From Geodermatophilaceae bacterium (GTDB taxonomy: Bacteria > Actinomycetota > Actinomycetes > Mycobacteriales > Geodermatophilaceae): a stretch of 5,799 bases of DNA. Both the position numbers and the translations under genes were made by a program. Location of the stretch: NCBI GenBank assembly GCA_013814015.1, contig JACCQS010000324.1, positions 1 through 5,799 on the forward strand. Reading direction: 5' to 3'. The first letter of the stretch is position 1; each line of letters begins with the position of its first letter. This document shows, piece after piece, positions 1 to 5,686 of this stretch. The notes under the pieces are model-generated. The model did no database searches, had not been told where the DNA came from, and saw nothing but the letters and a program-made list of their open reading frames with translations.

Positions 1-334
1 CTCGTGGCGGGGCTCGACGAGTACGTCGAGATTTCTCCAGAACAGGCCCGAGCCCAGTGGCGGTCAATCGCAGCCGCTCGGCGGTCGCCGCATCGGGCAC
101 GCTGAGAACATGCTCACCGGTCGCGACGAGCTGCTGGGCCAGCAAGTAGCCCATGCCGTCGGCGCCCTCGATGGCCCACAGCCGTGTCGGGAACGGCTCG
201 GCCCACGCCAACAACTGGTCGACCTGCGTCCGCGTGGCTCGGACCTTCTTGCGGGCCAGCTCGTCCTCGGTCGTGCTGATCGCCACGGCCGTATGCGACG
301 CCTTGTGCGGGTCGACACCGATGATCACCTGCAT
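1..334 (-). CDS. IS110-family transposase, N-terminal part (runs off window)
   Basis: The minus strand reads open from an ATG at 334 to the window edge, about 111 codons. It begins MQVIIGVDPHKASHTAVAI, the typical start of the RuvC-like DEDD domain of IS110 transposases; the Asp of GVDPHK is the first acidic catalytic residue. WAIEGADGMGYLLAQQLV, near residues 60-77, carries the second (the E of AIEG). Members are DNA recombinases of roughly 300-400 residues that insert the element through RuvC-like and C-terminal Tnp20 serine domains. A strong Shine-Dalgarno, AGGAGA (344-339), lies four bases before the ATG and decides the start. After about residue 92 (RLRLTATG) the expected K-x-D-x-x-D-A motif is not obvious before the edge, so the element may already be broken near position 60. 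Family assignment is firm; intactness cannot be judged. Confidence 0.85.
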   Translation of the reverse strand, partial: MQVIIGVDPHKASHTAVAISTTEDELARKKVRATRTQVDQLLAWAEPFPTRLWAIEGADGMGYLLAQQLVATGEHVLSVPDAATAERLRLTATGLGPVLEKSRRTRRAPPR

Positions 335-563
335 GCGTTCTCCTGTCTGTCGGATGGTGGAACCGCGACGGGCACTCCTGCTTGGGTTGGATGCGAGTCC
401 TCTCTCGAGCCACGCCACGGCGAAGCCCCGACCGAGTCGCTCTTCGTTCGAAAGCCAGACCCCGCAGGGGGCCGGCAGGCACTTTGTGAGCTACCTCGAC
501 CAGGATCTCTCGAACGCTACGAACCGTTCGCAACGCCCGCCGACATTCTCAAGCAGGCACTTT
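335..563 (-). ncRNA. Candidate IS110 left end with possible bridge-RNA region
   Basis: This non-coding stretch lies directly upstream of the IS110 transposase start. In the IS110 group the non-coding left end is known to encode a structured bridge RNA that guides target and donor recognition. Visible structure includes the hairpin CCCC-GCA-GGGG (460-470), the stem CGAACG/CGTTCG with an 8-base loop (511-516 and 525-530), and an 11-base direct repeat GCAGGCACTTT at 475-485 and 553-563. Either repeat copy could mark the element boundary. The RNA role is inferred from position and family; the exact ends and the loop guide sequences cannot be fixed without a second copy of the element. Confidence 0.35.
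475..563. repeat. 11-bp direct repeat GCAGGCACTTT (two copies)
   Basis: The 11 bases GCAGGCACTTT occur at 475-485 and again at 553-563, 78 bases apart, both upstream of the IS110 transposase. They could be related to the element end or to its insertion site. Chance is possible but unlikely at this length within 100 bases. Confidence 0.5.
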
Positions 564-680
564 CGGTGACACGCAAGGCAGCAGTTTCGTTGCGAGAAAT
601 GGGATGGACTCCCGGATCTGGGCTGGTCCCGAGATCGGCTCGTGGGGCGTAGATCGGGAATGTGCACTCCGCGGCCCCGC
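564..680. other. Gap between IS110 end and VOC gene
   Basis: No gene is recognised here. An imperfect inverted repeat, TCCCGAGATC (627-636) with GATCGGGA (652-659), lies just beyond the 3' end of the minus-strand VOC gene. It could be a weak terminator, but there is no T-tract and the loop is long, so the call is tentative. Confidence 0.3.
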
Positions 681-1067
681 TCAATCGAGGCGCTCTACGA
701 ACCCCCAGGCGTGGCCTTCGGGGTCCTTGACGGTGATTTCGCGAACGCCATGATCCCGAGTGCGTGGCGGATCGACGTCAACTCCCGCAGCGGTAACTCG
801 CTCGTAGACAGCGTCCACATCGTCAACCAGGAAGCCAACCCAGGAGCCGAGGCCACCCGTCCTGTCCTTCCAGTCGGGTATTGGGCCGTCCAGCCAAACC
901 TCGCTGTTGCCGGCGATCAGCTCCACGTTGCGTACCACGCCGTCATCGCCGGGCCACCGCTCGCGCTCGTCGAAGCCGAGCACCTCGACGCACCAATCGG
1001 CGACGGTGCCTGCGTCGGCGCAGAACACGTACGGGATCGCGCCCTGGATCGCCGTTGGCTCTGCCAT
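681..1067 (-). CDS. VOC (glyoxalase/bleomycin-resistance/dioxygenase) fold protein
   Basis: This intact 128-residue protein has the usual length of a single two-module VOC domain. The first beta-alpha-beta-beta-beta module spans about residues 8-62 (QGAIPYVFCADA, then VADWCVEVLGFDE, then VELIAGNSEVWLDG). The second spans about 72-127 (GSWVGFLVDDVDAVYERV, then DPEGHAWGFVE). The closing Glu of WGFVE is at the position of the conserved metal ligand. In this superfamily the fold binds a divalent metal and catalyses isomerisation or dioxygenation, or simply sequesters a drug; the substrate cannot be read from sequence. The AIPYVF start resembles the PhnB-like branch. It is probably cytosolic, with no signal peptide. 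The ATG at 1067 is the natural start although its Shine-Dalgarno is weak. It is divergent from the truncated YjbR-like gene with only 35 bases between them. It is the only clearly intact ordinary gene in the window. Confidence 0.88.
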   Translation of the reverse strand: MAEPTAIQGAIPYVFCADAGTVADWCVEVLGFDERERWPGDDGVVRNVELIAGNSEVWLDGPIPDWKDRTGGLGSWVGFLVDDVDAVYERVTAAGVDVDPPRTRDHGVREITVKDPEGHAWGFVERLD

Positions 1068-1102
1068 CCGACGATTCTCACACGGCTACTGGCCTCGTGC
1101 GG

Positions 1103-1306
1103 ATGCTCGACGTGGCAGCGAGTCGGAAACAGATCCTCGGCATCCTCAACTCCCTACCAGAGGTCGAGCTCCAGTCCGGGGGCGAACGAGATCAGCACCT
1201 CGGCGCCTCGGTTCGCAACAAGCGCTTCGCCTGGTATCTCGATGATCACCACGGCGACGGTATCGTCGCCGCCACCTGCAAAGCACCTGCCGGCGTCAAC
1301 GAAACC
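1103..1306 (+). pseudogene. YjbR/MmcQ-like protein, N-terminal 68 residues, truncated
   Basis: From the ATG at 1103 the plus strand reads MLDVAASRKQILGILNSLPE, then NKRFAWYLDDHHGDG and ATCKAPAGVNET. The pattern of an alpha-helical start with a short LPE(V/T)E segment, followed by FA-YLDDHHGDG and CKAPPG, is that of the YjbR/MmcQ family, a small alpha/beta protein of about 110-120 residues whose role is poorly known (DNA-binding-like fold). The expected second half (roughly DPERFFVPPYVG, then GWVGV) is missing. At about position 1306 the family match stops and the sequence becomes a methyltransferase scrap on the other strand. The frame remains open beyond this, but that extension is antisense to other genes. 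An alternative GTG start lies at 1097. The gene is divergent from VOC, so its promoter would lie within or beyond the 35-base gap. The family call is from memory of the motif. Confidence 0.6.
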
Positions 1307-1431
1307 ATGCCCACCCAGGCCCTCCCGAGTTTCTCGGCGGCGTCGATGGTCGTGCCACAGCCGCAGAACGGGTCGAGGACGACGTCGCCTTCGTTCGAGC
1401 TCGTGGCGATGACCCGCTCCAACAGGGCCAT
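1307..1431 (-). pseudogene. DNA (N4/N6) methyltransferase scrap, motif I region
   Basis: The minus strand from 1431 to about 1307 reads MALLERVIATSSNEGD, then VVLDPFCGCGTTIDAAEKLG, then RAWVGM. This matches the AdoMet-binding end of beta-class N4-cytosine/N6-adenine methyltransferases, in which DPFCGCGTT is motif I. In these enzymes the catalytic DPPY motif comes earlier and further sequence follows WVGID. Here only about 42 codons survive, with unrelated sequence on both sides. The frame runs on to 1246, but that tail is antisense to the YjbR-like fragment and is not methyltransferase-like. The frame is the same as that of the PKD gene upstream, separated from it by its TAG stop (1450-1452). 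An AAAGGAG sequence 11 bases before the ATG is probably fortuitous. No catalytic motif is present, so it cannot be an active enzyme. Confidence 0.8.
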
Positions 1432-1449
1432 TTTCGGAGGGTCTCCTTT

Positions 1450-3358
1450 CTACGGTGAGCTCGCCTGGCGCAGCCGCTGGGCGAGGAACGATGCCCGCAT
1501 CAACTCCGTGCGGGGTGCCGCATCGTCGAGGACGATGCCCTCGATCTCGACCATCACGTCGAGGAAGTTCATGGTCGTGCCGCCGCTGAGCGGCACGACG
1601 GCCTCGTGGGAGACCGCGCCCGAGGCGAAGTGCAACCACCCGGCCAGGAGGTCAGCGGTGGCCACGGCACGCTTGTCGTTCCCCGACGGCGAGAGCACGG
1701 CGTCGGCGTCGGCCGCCGTGGCCAGAATGGTGTGCTCGGAGAACACCCCGGATACGAAGTTCACGATATCGAGGTAGCCCTCGAGGCTTGCGGCATCGAC
1801 CTGCGGGTTGCCGTCACCGGAGTACTGGTGTTTCCAGTAACCGTTGCCGAAAGTGCCGTCGGCGTCACCCACCACCACCTTTGCCGCGTCGTCCCCGTCG
1901 CTGCCGCCATCGTCGTCGGTGACGGTGACGGTGACGGTGACGGTGACGCCGATCGTCGCCACGCCCGGCGTGGCGAAGATGACGGTGGTCCCGTCACTGG
2001 CGAGGAAGGGGAAGATCCCGAGAGGGCTCGGGAACGGGTCGGGCCCCACTCCGTCGTTGAAGGAGGTGGTGGTGGTGGTCTGGCCCGAGGCCCACGCGAA
2101 GGTCAGGTCGTCGGAGCCGGGATCGGTGGCCGAGGCGGCGTGGTCCTGAGGCGTGTCGATCCGCCCGACGAAGGCGTCGCCGCCGGGGAACGAGACGGTG
2201 CCGGTGGGGTCGAGCGTGACGTCGGGCTCGAGGTTCGCCACCGCCACCGACACCGTGTCGGATCCGGACCCGCCGTCGTCGTCGGTGATGGTCACCGTCA
2301 CCGTGAACGTGCCGTTGTCGCCGTACGCGTGGGAGGCGACCAGGTCGCCGGACCCGGCACCCTGGTCCAGGGCCGTCGGGTCGGGCCGTCCCGTCGCCCC
2401 AGTCGATCGCTGCCGTATGGGTGTCGAGGATCCCGGGATCGGTGAAGGTGGCCGTAACCGTCGCCGTACTGCCCTCGTCGATGGCGTCGCCCACTGCCGA
2501 CACGCTCGGGTCCACGTTCTCCACGGTGACGGTGGTCGTGTCGCTGGCCGACAGCCCTCCCGGGTCGGTCACGGTCAGGGTGAGATCGTCCACGGTGTCG
2601 TCGACACCGGAGTACACCGGCGTGGGCGACGTGGCGTCGTCAAGGTTGGCCGTCGGAGTCCAGGAGTAGCTCAGCGTGTCGCCGTCGGGGTCGGTGGACC
2701 CGGTGCCGTCCAGCACGACCGTGTCCTCTTCGGCCACGACGTAGGGCCCGCCGGCATCGGCGACCGGGGGCCGGTTGACCGCCTCCCGGGCTTCCTGTTT
2801 GATCTGCTCCGACAGCTCGAAGGTGAGCTCCTCGTGGGGCAGTGGGCCGGGTGATCCGGCATCGGGCGACATGGCCGCCCGGTACTTGATGTTCTGCCAG
2901 TCGTCGAAGCCGGTCAGGGCGTTCGGCTGAGAGAAGCCCACGGCCCGGTCCTGCTCGTCGTCGCCGGCTGACGCCGTGTTGCAGGTGCGGTCGGGTCCCG
3001 TGGTGACGGCGCCGCCCTGGACCACGTCGTCTCCCCCCGGGGCGGTGTCGAGCACGTCGTCGTCGCCGTCGGTGACGCAGACCCGGTCGCCGTTGATGTC
3101 TACGTTGACGCCGCTTTCGAAGGGCGGCAGGCCGCTGCTGTCCCAGTCCCAATCCAGCCCCAGGCGGCCATCGCCGGCCCGGGTGGTGCGGCCCGGGTCG
3201 ACCCAGTAGATCGCCGCGTTTCCGTCACTGACCCCGTTCGTCTCGTTCAGGTTGGTCTCGTCGAGGTCGGGAAGGGCCGATCCCGAGTAGCCGATGGTCG
3301 AATTGTCCACCAGCAGGTCGGGGTCGAAGCCGGTGGCGCCCCAGGCATCCCAGTCAGG
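1450..3358 (-). pseudogene. C-terminal half of a secreted PKD-domain metalloprotease, split and frameshifted
   Basis: The minus strand carries a coherent extracellular protein in two frames. The first (3355 down to about 2385) contains WDAWGATGFDPDLL, IGYSGSALPDLDETNLNE and LTGFDDWQNIKY, blocks I recognise as following the catalytic domain in actinobacterial metzincin-like proteins. It then has a PKD domain starting RPPVADAGGPYVV and part of a second with AAIDWGDGT. Between about 2380 and 2392 one extra base shifts the frame; the second frame resumes with DQGAGSGDLVASHAYGDNG and continues through a third PKD-like domain. The end (FGNGYWKHQYSG, then YLDIVNFVSGVF and LLAGWLHFASGA) is a conserved C-terminal module of unknown role, closing with SSP and TAG at 1450-1452. 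PKD domains are beta-sandwiches that typically aid substrate or surface binding outside the cell. There is no start, signal peptide or protease site here; these lie in the inverted N-terminal half at 3359-4567. Confidence 0.8.
1918..1947. repeat. GGTGAC hexamer, five tandem copies
   Basis: Five perfect GGTGAC units lie inside the third PKD-like domain. On the coding (minus) strand they encode alternating Val-Thr in the beta-strand before TDDDGG. The unit length is a multiple of three, so slippage would change strand length without breaking the frame. Confidence 0.9.
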
Positions 3359-5006
3359 AGTTTCGCGCCCGTGGTCGGTTCTCTTCGCGTGCGTCGGACT
3401 CCTAGCGAGCACCGTCGTCACCGCTGCGCCCGCCGCTGCCGTCGACATGGTCGACGTGACGGTGACGATCATCAAGTTCGAAGTCCTCGACGACCCGGAC
3501 CCGGCGCCGTTCCAAGGTGACGGCGACTTCTTCGGTCGCGTCCGAATCGGCTCCAACCCGTTCCAGGACAACGAGTCCGACCAGATCGAGTCCAACGGCG
3601 CCTTTTTGCCGTACTGGACCTTCACCAACACCGTGGACCGCGACGCCATGCCGTCCACGACCGTGACCATCCAGATCCTCGACGACGACACCGGCTTGGC
3701 GGCGCCTGACGACCTCATCGACCTCGACCCCATCGACAACGACCTCGACCTGGCCCTGTCGCTCGATCTCGACACGGGGTTCTGGACCGGCGACGTCCCG
3801 CAGAACACCGGCTTCAGCGAGGGGGATGGCGACACCGAGCACGCCGGCGTCTTCGAAGGCGGCGAGCGAGGTCGGATCTGGTTCGACATCTCGCTCAGCT
3901 CCACCGGCGACATCGACGGCGACGGCATCCCCGACGGTGTCGAGCGCTTCGGCATCCGCGACGCCGGAGGCAACGTCACCACCGACATGGCCGCGTTGGG
4001 CGCCGATCCCTGCCGATCGACCGTCGCCATCGAGATCGACCACCTCGTCGCCCCCGACCACGATCACCGACCGGACCCGGCGGCATTGCAAGAGGCCGTC
4101 GACGCCTTTGGCGACGCACCGGTGGCAGCGGTGACCGACTGCCCCTACGCCGGCTTTCCGGCCGAGCCGTCCGGCGTGAACCTGGTGATCGATGACGACG
4201 ACGCCATCGACGTCACCGCCGCCGTCGACGAAGCCGACTTCGGCATCGCCCAGCTCGACGCCCAGCGGGAGTCCGACTTCGACCCCGACCGGGAGCCCTA
4301 CTTCTTCTACAACGTCTGGGCCCACACCATCGACGGCTCCTCGAGCTCAGGCGTGTGCTGCTCGACGAAGAAGGGCTTCATGGTGACGCTCGGGAACTGG
4401 AGCGGGCAGAACGGCACGGTCCGCGACCAGTCGGGAACGCTCATCCACGAGCTCGGCCACACCCTCGGATTGGGCCACGGCGGTGGCGACGGCGTGAACT
4501 TCAAGCCCAACTACCTGAGCGTCATGAACTATCGCTACCAGACCATAGGCATCCCGGAGATGCCTGAACCCCATCCGTTCCCCTCCCTGATTGCCGCAGC
4601 GTCGCTTCCACGCGCGAGACTGTCTGATCTTGCACCGGTCTCTTTGTCATGTCAAGCACCTTTTGTCCGTATGAGCGCCTCCCCCGGGCTGGCCGTTCGA
4701 CGGAGGGTGGCGGTGGCGGGTCTGGGCGTGGCGATGGCGCTCGTCGGCGCGTGCGACGACGTTGGCTCCGACCCGCCCGACCCGGCTCCCTCTGACGGAG
4801 CGTCTGACGGGGGGCGGGAGCGTCCGCCCTCGCCGCTGCCCGAGGCGATCGCACCGCGCGTCCAGCTCTTGCACGTCGAATGCCGGGCTGGCGACCTCGA
4901 CGCCTGCCGGGAGCTTGCCGTCATCGCTCCATCCGGGTCGGTCGAGCAGCGCTTCGGCGCCACGTGCGGGAATCGGGAGGCTGCGGACGCCTGCGGGCGG
5001 CTGTGA
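3294..5006 (+). CDS. Inverted N-terminal half of metzincin protease, reading through into lipoprotein
   Basis: An open frame of 570 residues is really two genes joined by an inversion. Bases 3359-4567 encode the N-terminal half of a secreted zinc protease: a hydrophobic signal segment (SVLFACVGLLASTVVTAAP, cleavage likely after PAAA), and a beta-rich domain (VDMVDVTVTIIKFEVLDD). Next come a Ca-binding-like loop DIDGDGIPDGVE, then HELGHTLGLGHGG at 4446-4484 with the full HExxHxxGxxH metzincin zinc site, and the Met-turn SVMNY at 4518-4532. Homology stops after YQTIGIPEMP, where the protein should continue into the block now found on the minus strand. Beyond 4567 the frame crosses the divergent promoter region and enters the lipoprotein frame. 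The first 20 or so codons (3294-3358) are antisense to the other half, and the ATG at 3294 has no Shine-Dalgarno. An in-frame ATG at 3447 would remove the signal peptide. It may not be expressed, but the protease site itself is intact. Confidence 0.75.
   Translation: MVELSTSRSGSKPVAPQASQSGVSRPWSVLFACVGLLASTVVTAAPAAAVDMVDVTVTIIKFEVLDDPDPAPFQGDGDFFGRVRIGSNPFQDNESDQIESNGAFLPYWTFTNTVDRDAMPSTTVTIQILDDDTGLAAPDDLIDLDPIDNDLDLALSLDLDTGFWTGDVPQNTGFSEGDGDTEHAGVFEGGERGRIWFDISLSSTGDIDGDGIPDGVERFGIRDAGGNVTTDMAALGADPCRSTVAIEIDHLVAPDHDHRPDPAALQEAVDAFGDAPVAAVTDCPYAGFPAEPSGVNLVIDDDDAIDVTAAVDEADFGIAQLDAQRESDFDPDREPYFFYNVWAHTIDGSSSSGVCCSTKKGFMVTLGNWSGQNGTVRDQSGTLIHELGHTLGLGHGGGDGVNFKPNYLSVMNYRYQTIGIPEMPEPHPFPSLIAAASLPRARLSDLAPVSLSCQAPFVRMSASPGLAVRRRVAVAGLGVAMALVGACDDVGSDPPDPAPSDGASDGGRERPPSPLPEAIAPRVQLLHVECRAGDLDACRELAVIAPSGSVEQRFGATCGNREAADACGRL
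3342..3360. repeat. Left inversion breakpoint with TCAGG microhomology
   Basis: TCAGG at 3354-3358 is the inverted counterpart of CCTGA at 4563-4567. Coding sense changes strand exactly here: the minus-strand half starts with CCTGAC-TGG and the plus-strand half begins just to the right. A further 8-base inverted match, CAGGCATC (3342-3349) with GATGCCTG (4559-4566), lies next to it, but crossing over there would not restore the reading frame. Confidence 0.6.
4548..4567. repeat. Right inversion breakpoint with CCTGA microhomology and palindrome
   Basis: CCTGA at 4563-4567 pairs with TCAGG at 3354-3358. The site also holds a local palindrome, GGCATC-CCGGA-GATGCC (4548-4564), that could extrude a small hairpin. 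Left of it is the protease N-terminal half; right of it is the unused minus-strand start of the same gene. Confidence 0.6.
4574..4655 (-). promoter_or_regulatory. Orphaned promoter, Shine-Dalgarno and ATG of the protease gene
   Basis: On the minus strand a perfect -35 box TTGACA (4655-4650) is followed by a 17-base spacer and a weaker -10-like CAAGAT (4632-4627). Then come a strong Shine-Dalgarno GGGAGGGG (4587-4580) and an ATG at 4574 (MGFRH...). The frame from this ATG leads only into antisense of the protease. After reversing the inversion it would give MGFRSFAPWSVLFACVGLLA, a good signal-peptide start, if one base in GCGCCCGTGG (about 3364-3373) is surplus. The promoter is predicted from motifs and spacing only. 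Confidence 0.55.
4671..5006 (+). CDS. Small secreted lipoprotein with Cys-rich C-terminal motif
   Basis: An ATG at 4671 opens 111 residues in the same frame as the upstream protease half. Residues 1-28 form a lipoprotein signal peptide: RRR near residues 10-12, hydrophobic VAVAGLGVAMALVGAC, and a lipobox VGAC whose Cys would be acylated and tethered to the outer face of the membrane. An acidic Pro/Ser/Asp linker follows. The C-terminus reads CRAGDLDACREL, then APSGSVEQRFGATCG, a C-x-AGD-x-x-AC-x-x-L...SP-x-GS...FG-x-TCG pattern that I recall from many secreted actinobacterial proteins, of unknown function. The four Cys suggest disulfides. There is no clear Shine-Dalgarno. The 96-base gap to the opposing protease ATG at 4574 suggests an originally divergent pair. 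The next gene downstream is an unrelated IS remnant. Function is unknown. Confidence 0.75.
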   Translation: MSASPGLAVRRRVAVAGLGVAMALVGACDDVGSDPPDPAPSDGASDGGRERPPSPLPEAIAPRVQLLHVECRAGDLDACRELAVIAPSGSVEQRFGATCGNREAADACGRL

Positions 5007-5195
5007 CCTCCCATCTGGCACCGGCGTGGGCATTCGTCAAGGCCCAGGCGGCGACATCGGGATCGATCGGGTCGGTGTGCTGGCCGGCGAATCGACCCCA
5101 CGAGGACGTGCCGGCGAGGCGCTGCCCACCTCCACGGGAACGCGCTGCGGTCCGCTACCAGCCGCGAACGGCGCTGAACAGCTCGAGGCACGCGT
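5007..5195. other. Spacer between lipoprotein and ISL3 remnant
   Basis: I recognise no gene here. Both strands have open frames, as expected at this GC content, but none shows a start with a ribosome site or a familiar motif. The junction to ISL3-like sequence lies near 5195-5205. Confidence 0.4.
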
Positions 5196-5630
5196 CGATC
5201 ACGTAGCTAACCTAAAGCACACCCGCTGGGCCTTGGTGAAGGATCCCAACGACCTCAGCGACGCCCAGCTCGACTTGCTCCACACGCTGCGCCGAGAGCG
5301 GTCTGTTCTCTACCGCTGGCAACTCAAAGAGGCCCTGCGCGACCTGTTCCGCCTCGCTGATCCCGCCGACGCACCTGCCCATCTTCGAGTGGTGGCTGGC
5401 CTGGGCTTGCCGGTGCCGCATCCCCGCCTTCGTCACCTTCTCCAGGACCGTGCGAGCCAACCGGGAGCGCATCCTCGCTGCCGTCGAGCTCGGCCTGTCG
5501 AACTCGAAGCTCGAGGGGCTCAACCGCAAGATCCGCTTGATCAACCACCGCGGCTACGGCCACCACTCAGCAGCCGCCTTGATCGCCATCATCTACCTCT
5601 GTTGCGGAGACATCACCGTCGACCTGCCCT
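5196..5630 (+). pseudogene. ISL3-family transposase, C-terminal remnant with frameshift
   Basis: The plus strand reads VANLKHTRWALVKDPNDLSD, then LYRWQLKEALRDLFRLADPA in one frame. After a shift at about 5383-5387 it reads EWWLAWACRCRIPAFVTF, LGLSNSKLEGLNRKIRLINH and RGYGHHSAAALIAIIYLCCG. These are the ordered landmarks of the DDE domain of ISL3 transposases; the Glu of KLEGLN (5513-5515) is the likely third catalytic acid. Removing one base in CATCTTCGAG joins the two parts as AHL-EWWLAW. The first half of the enzyme, with its zinc-finger/HTH region and both catalytic Asp residues, is absent, so this is a dead C-terminal third or so. Family homology ends near VDLP (about 5630); the reading frame runs on to 5770 only because its native stop has been lost at the junction with the next element. 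Confidence 0.85.
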
Positions 5631-5661
5631 TCGGGGTCTCCTGGGTAACGGCGCCAAAACG

Positions 5662-5686
5662 GGCTCTCCTGCCGGTTGAGTGGGTC
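5662..5686. repeat. Probable ISL3 terminal inverted repeat
   Basis: GGCTCTCCTGCCGGTTGAG (5662-5680) and the following TGGGTC lie directly outside the stop of the minus-strand ISL3 transposase. ISL3-family termini often begin GGCTCT or GGGTCT, so this fits the outer end of that element. The partner repeat is outside the window, so the call is not proven. Confidence 0.45.

Noticed and set aside
1..60. Plus-strand frame reading LVAGLDEYVEISPEQARAQW at the left edge, which looks protein-like
   Set aside because: It overlaps the minus-strand IS110 frame and is too short to assign. It may be the tail of a neighbouring gene at an IS junction, but nothing confirms this.
380..395. GTTGGAT resembling an integron attC core site (GTTRRRY)
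   Set aside because: There is no paired RYYYAAC site at a suitable distance and no integrase. It lies inside the IS110 flank and is a chance match.
110..652. Long plus-strand open frame over the IS110 region
   Set aside because: Its sequence is antisense to the transposase and to a non-coding flank, with no motif or ribosome site. It is a GC-driven shadow frame.
1154..1430. Minus-strand tail reading DDTVAVVIIEIPGEALVANR, considered as a continuation of the methyltransferase
   Set aside because: It is in a different frame and is exactly antisense to the YjbR-like fragment, which has the stronger family pattern (LDDHHGDG, CKAPAG).
3402..4325. 307-residue minus-strand open frame
   Set aside because: It is the antisense of the protease half. 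The Val/Gly/Asp-rich content mirrors the Asp/Thr-rich coding strand, and no domain is visible.
3342..4566. 8-bp inverted match CAGGCATC/GATGCCTG as the recombination point
   Set aside because: Crossing over there puts the protease out of frame with both the start codon and the PKD half. The 5-bp TCAGG/CCTGA pair restores the main junction.
4981..5150. Minus-strand stretch reading DPDVAAWALTNAHAGARW
   Set aside because: It looks mildly protein-like but has no start and no family I can name, and it overlaps the end of the lipoprotein.
5634..5671. Two similar TCTCCTG stretches, considered as the two ISL3 termini side by side
   Set aside because: The match is only 7 bases, and the first copy is not preceded by a transposase stop. 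The evidence is too weak.
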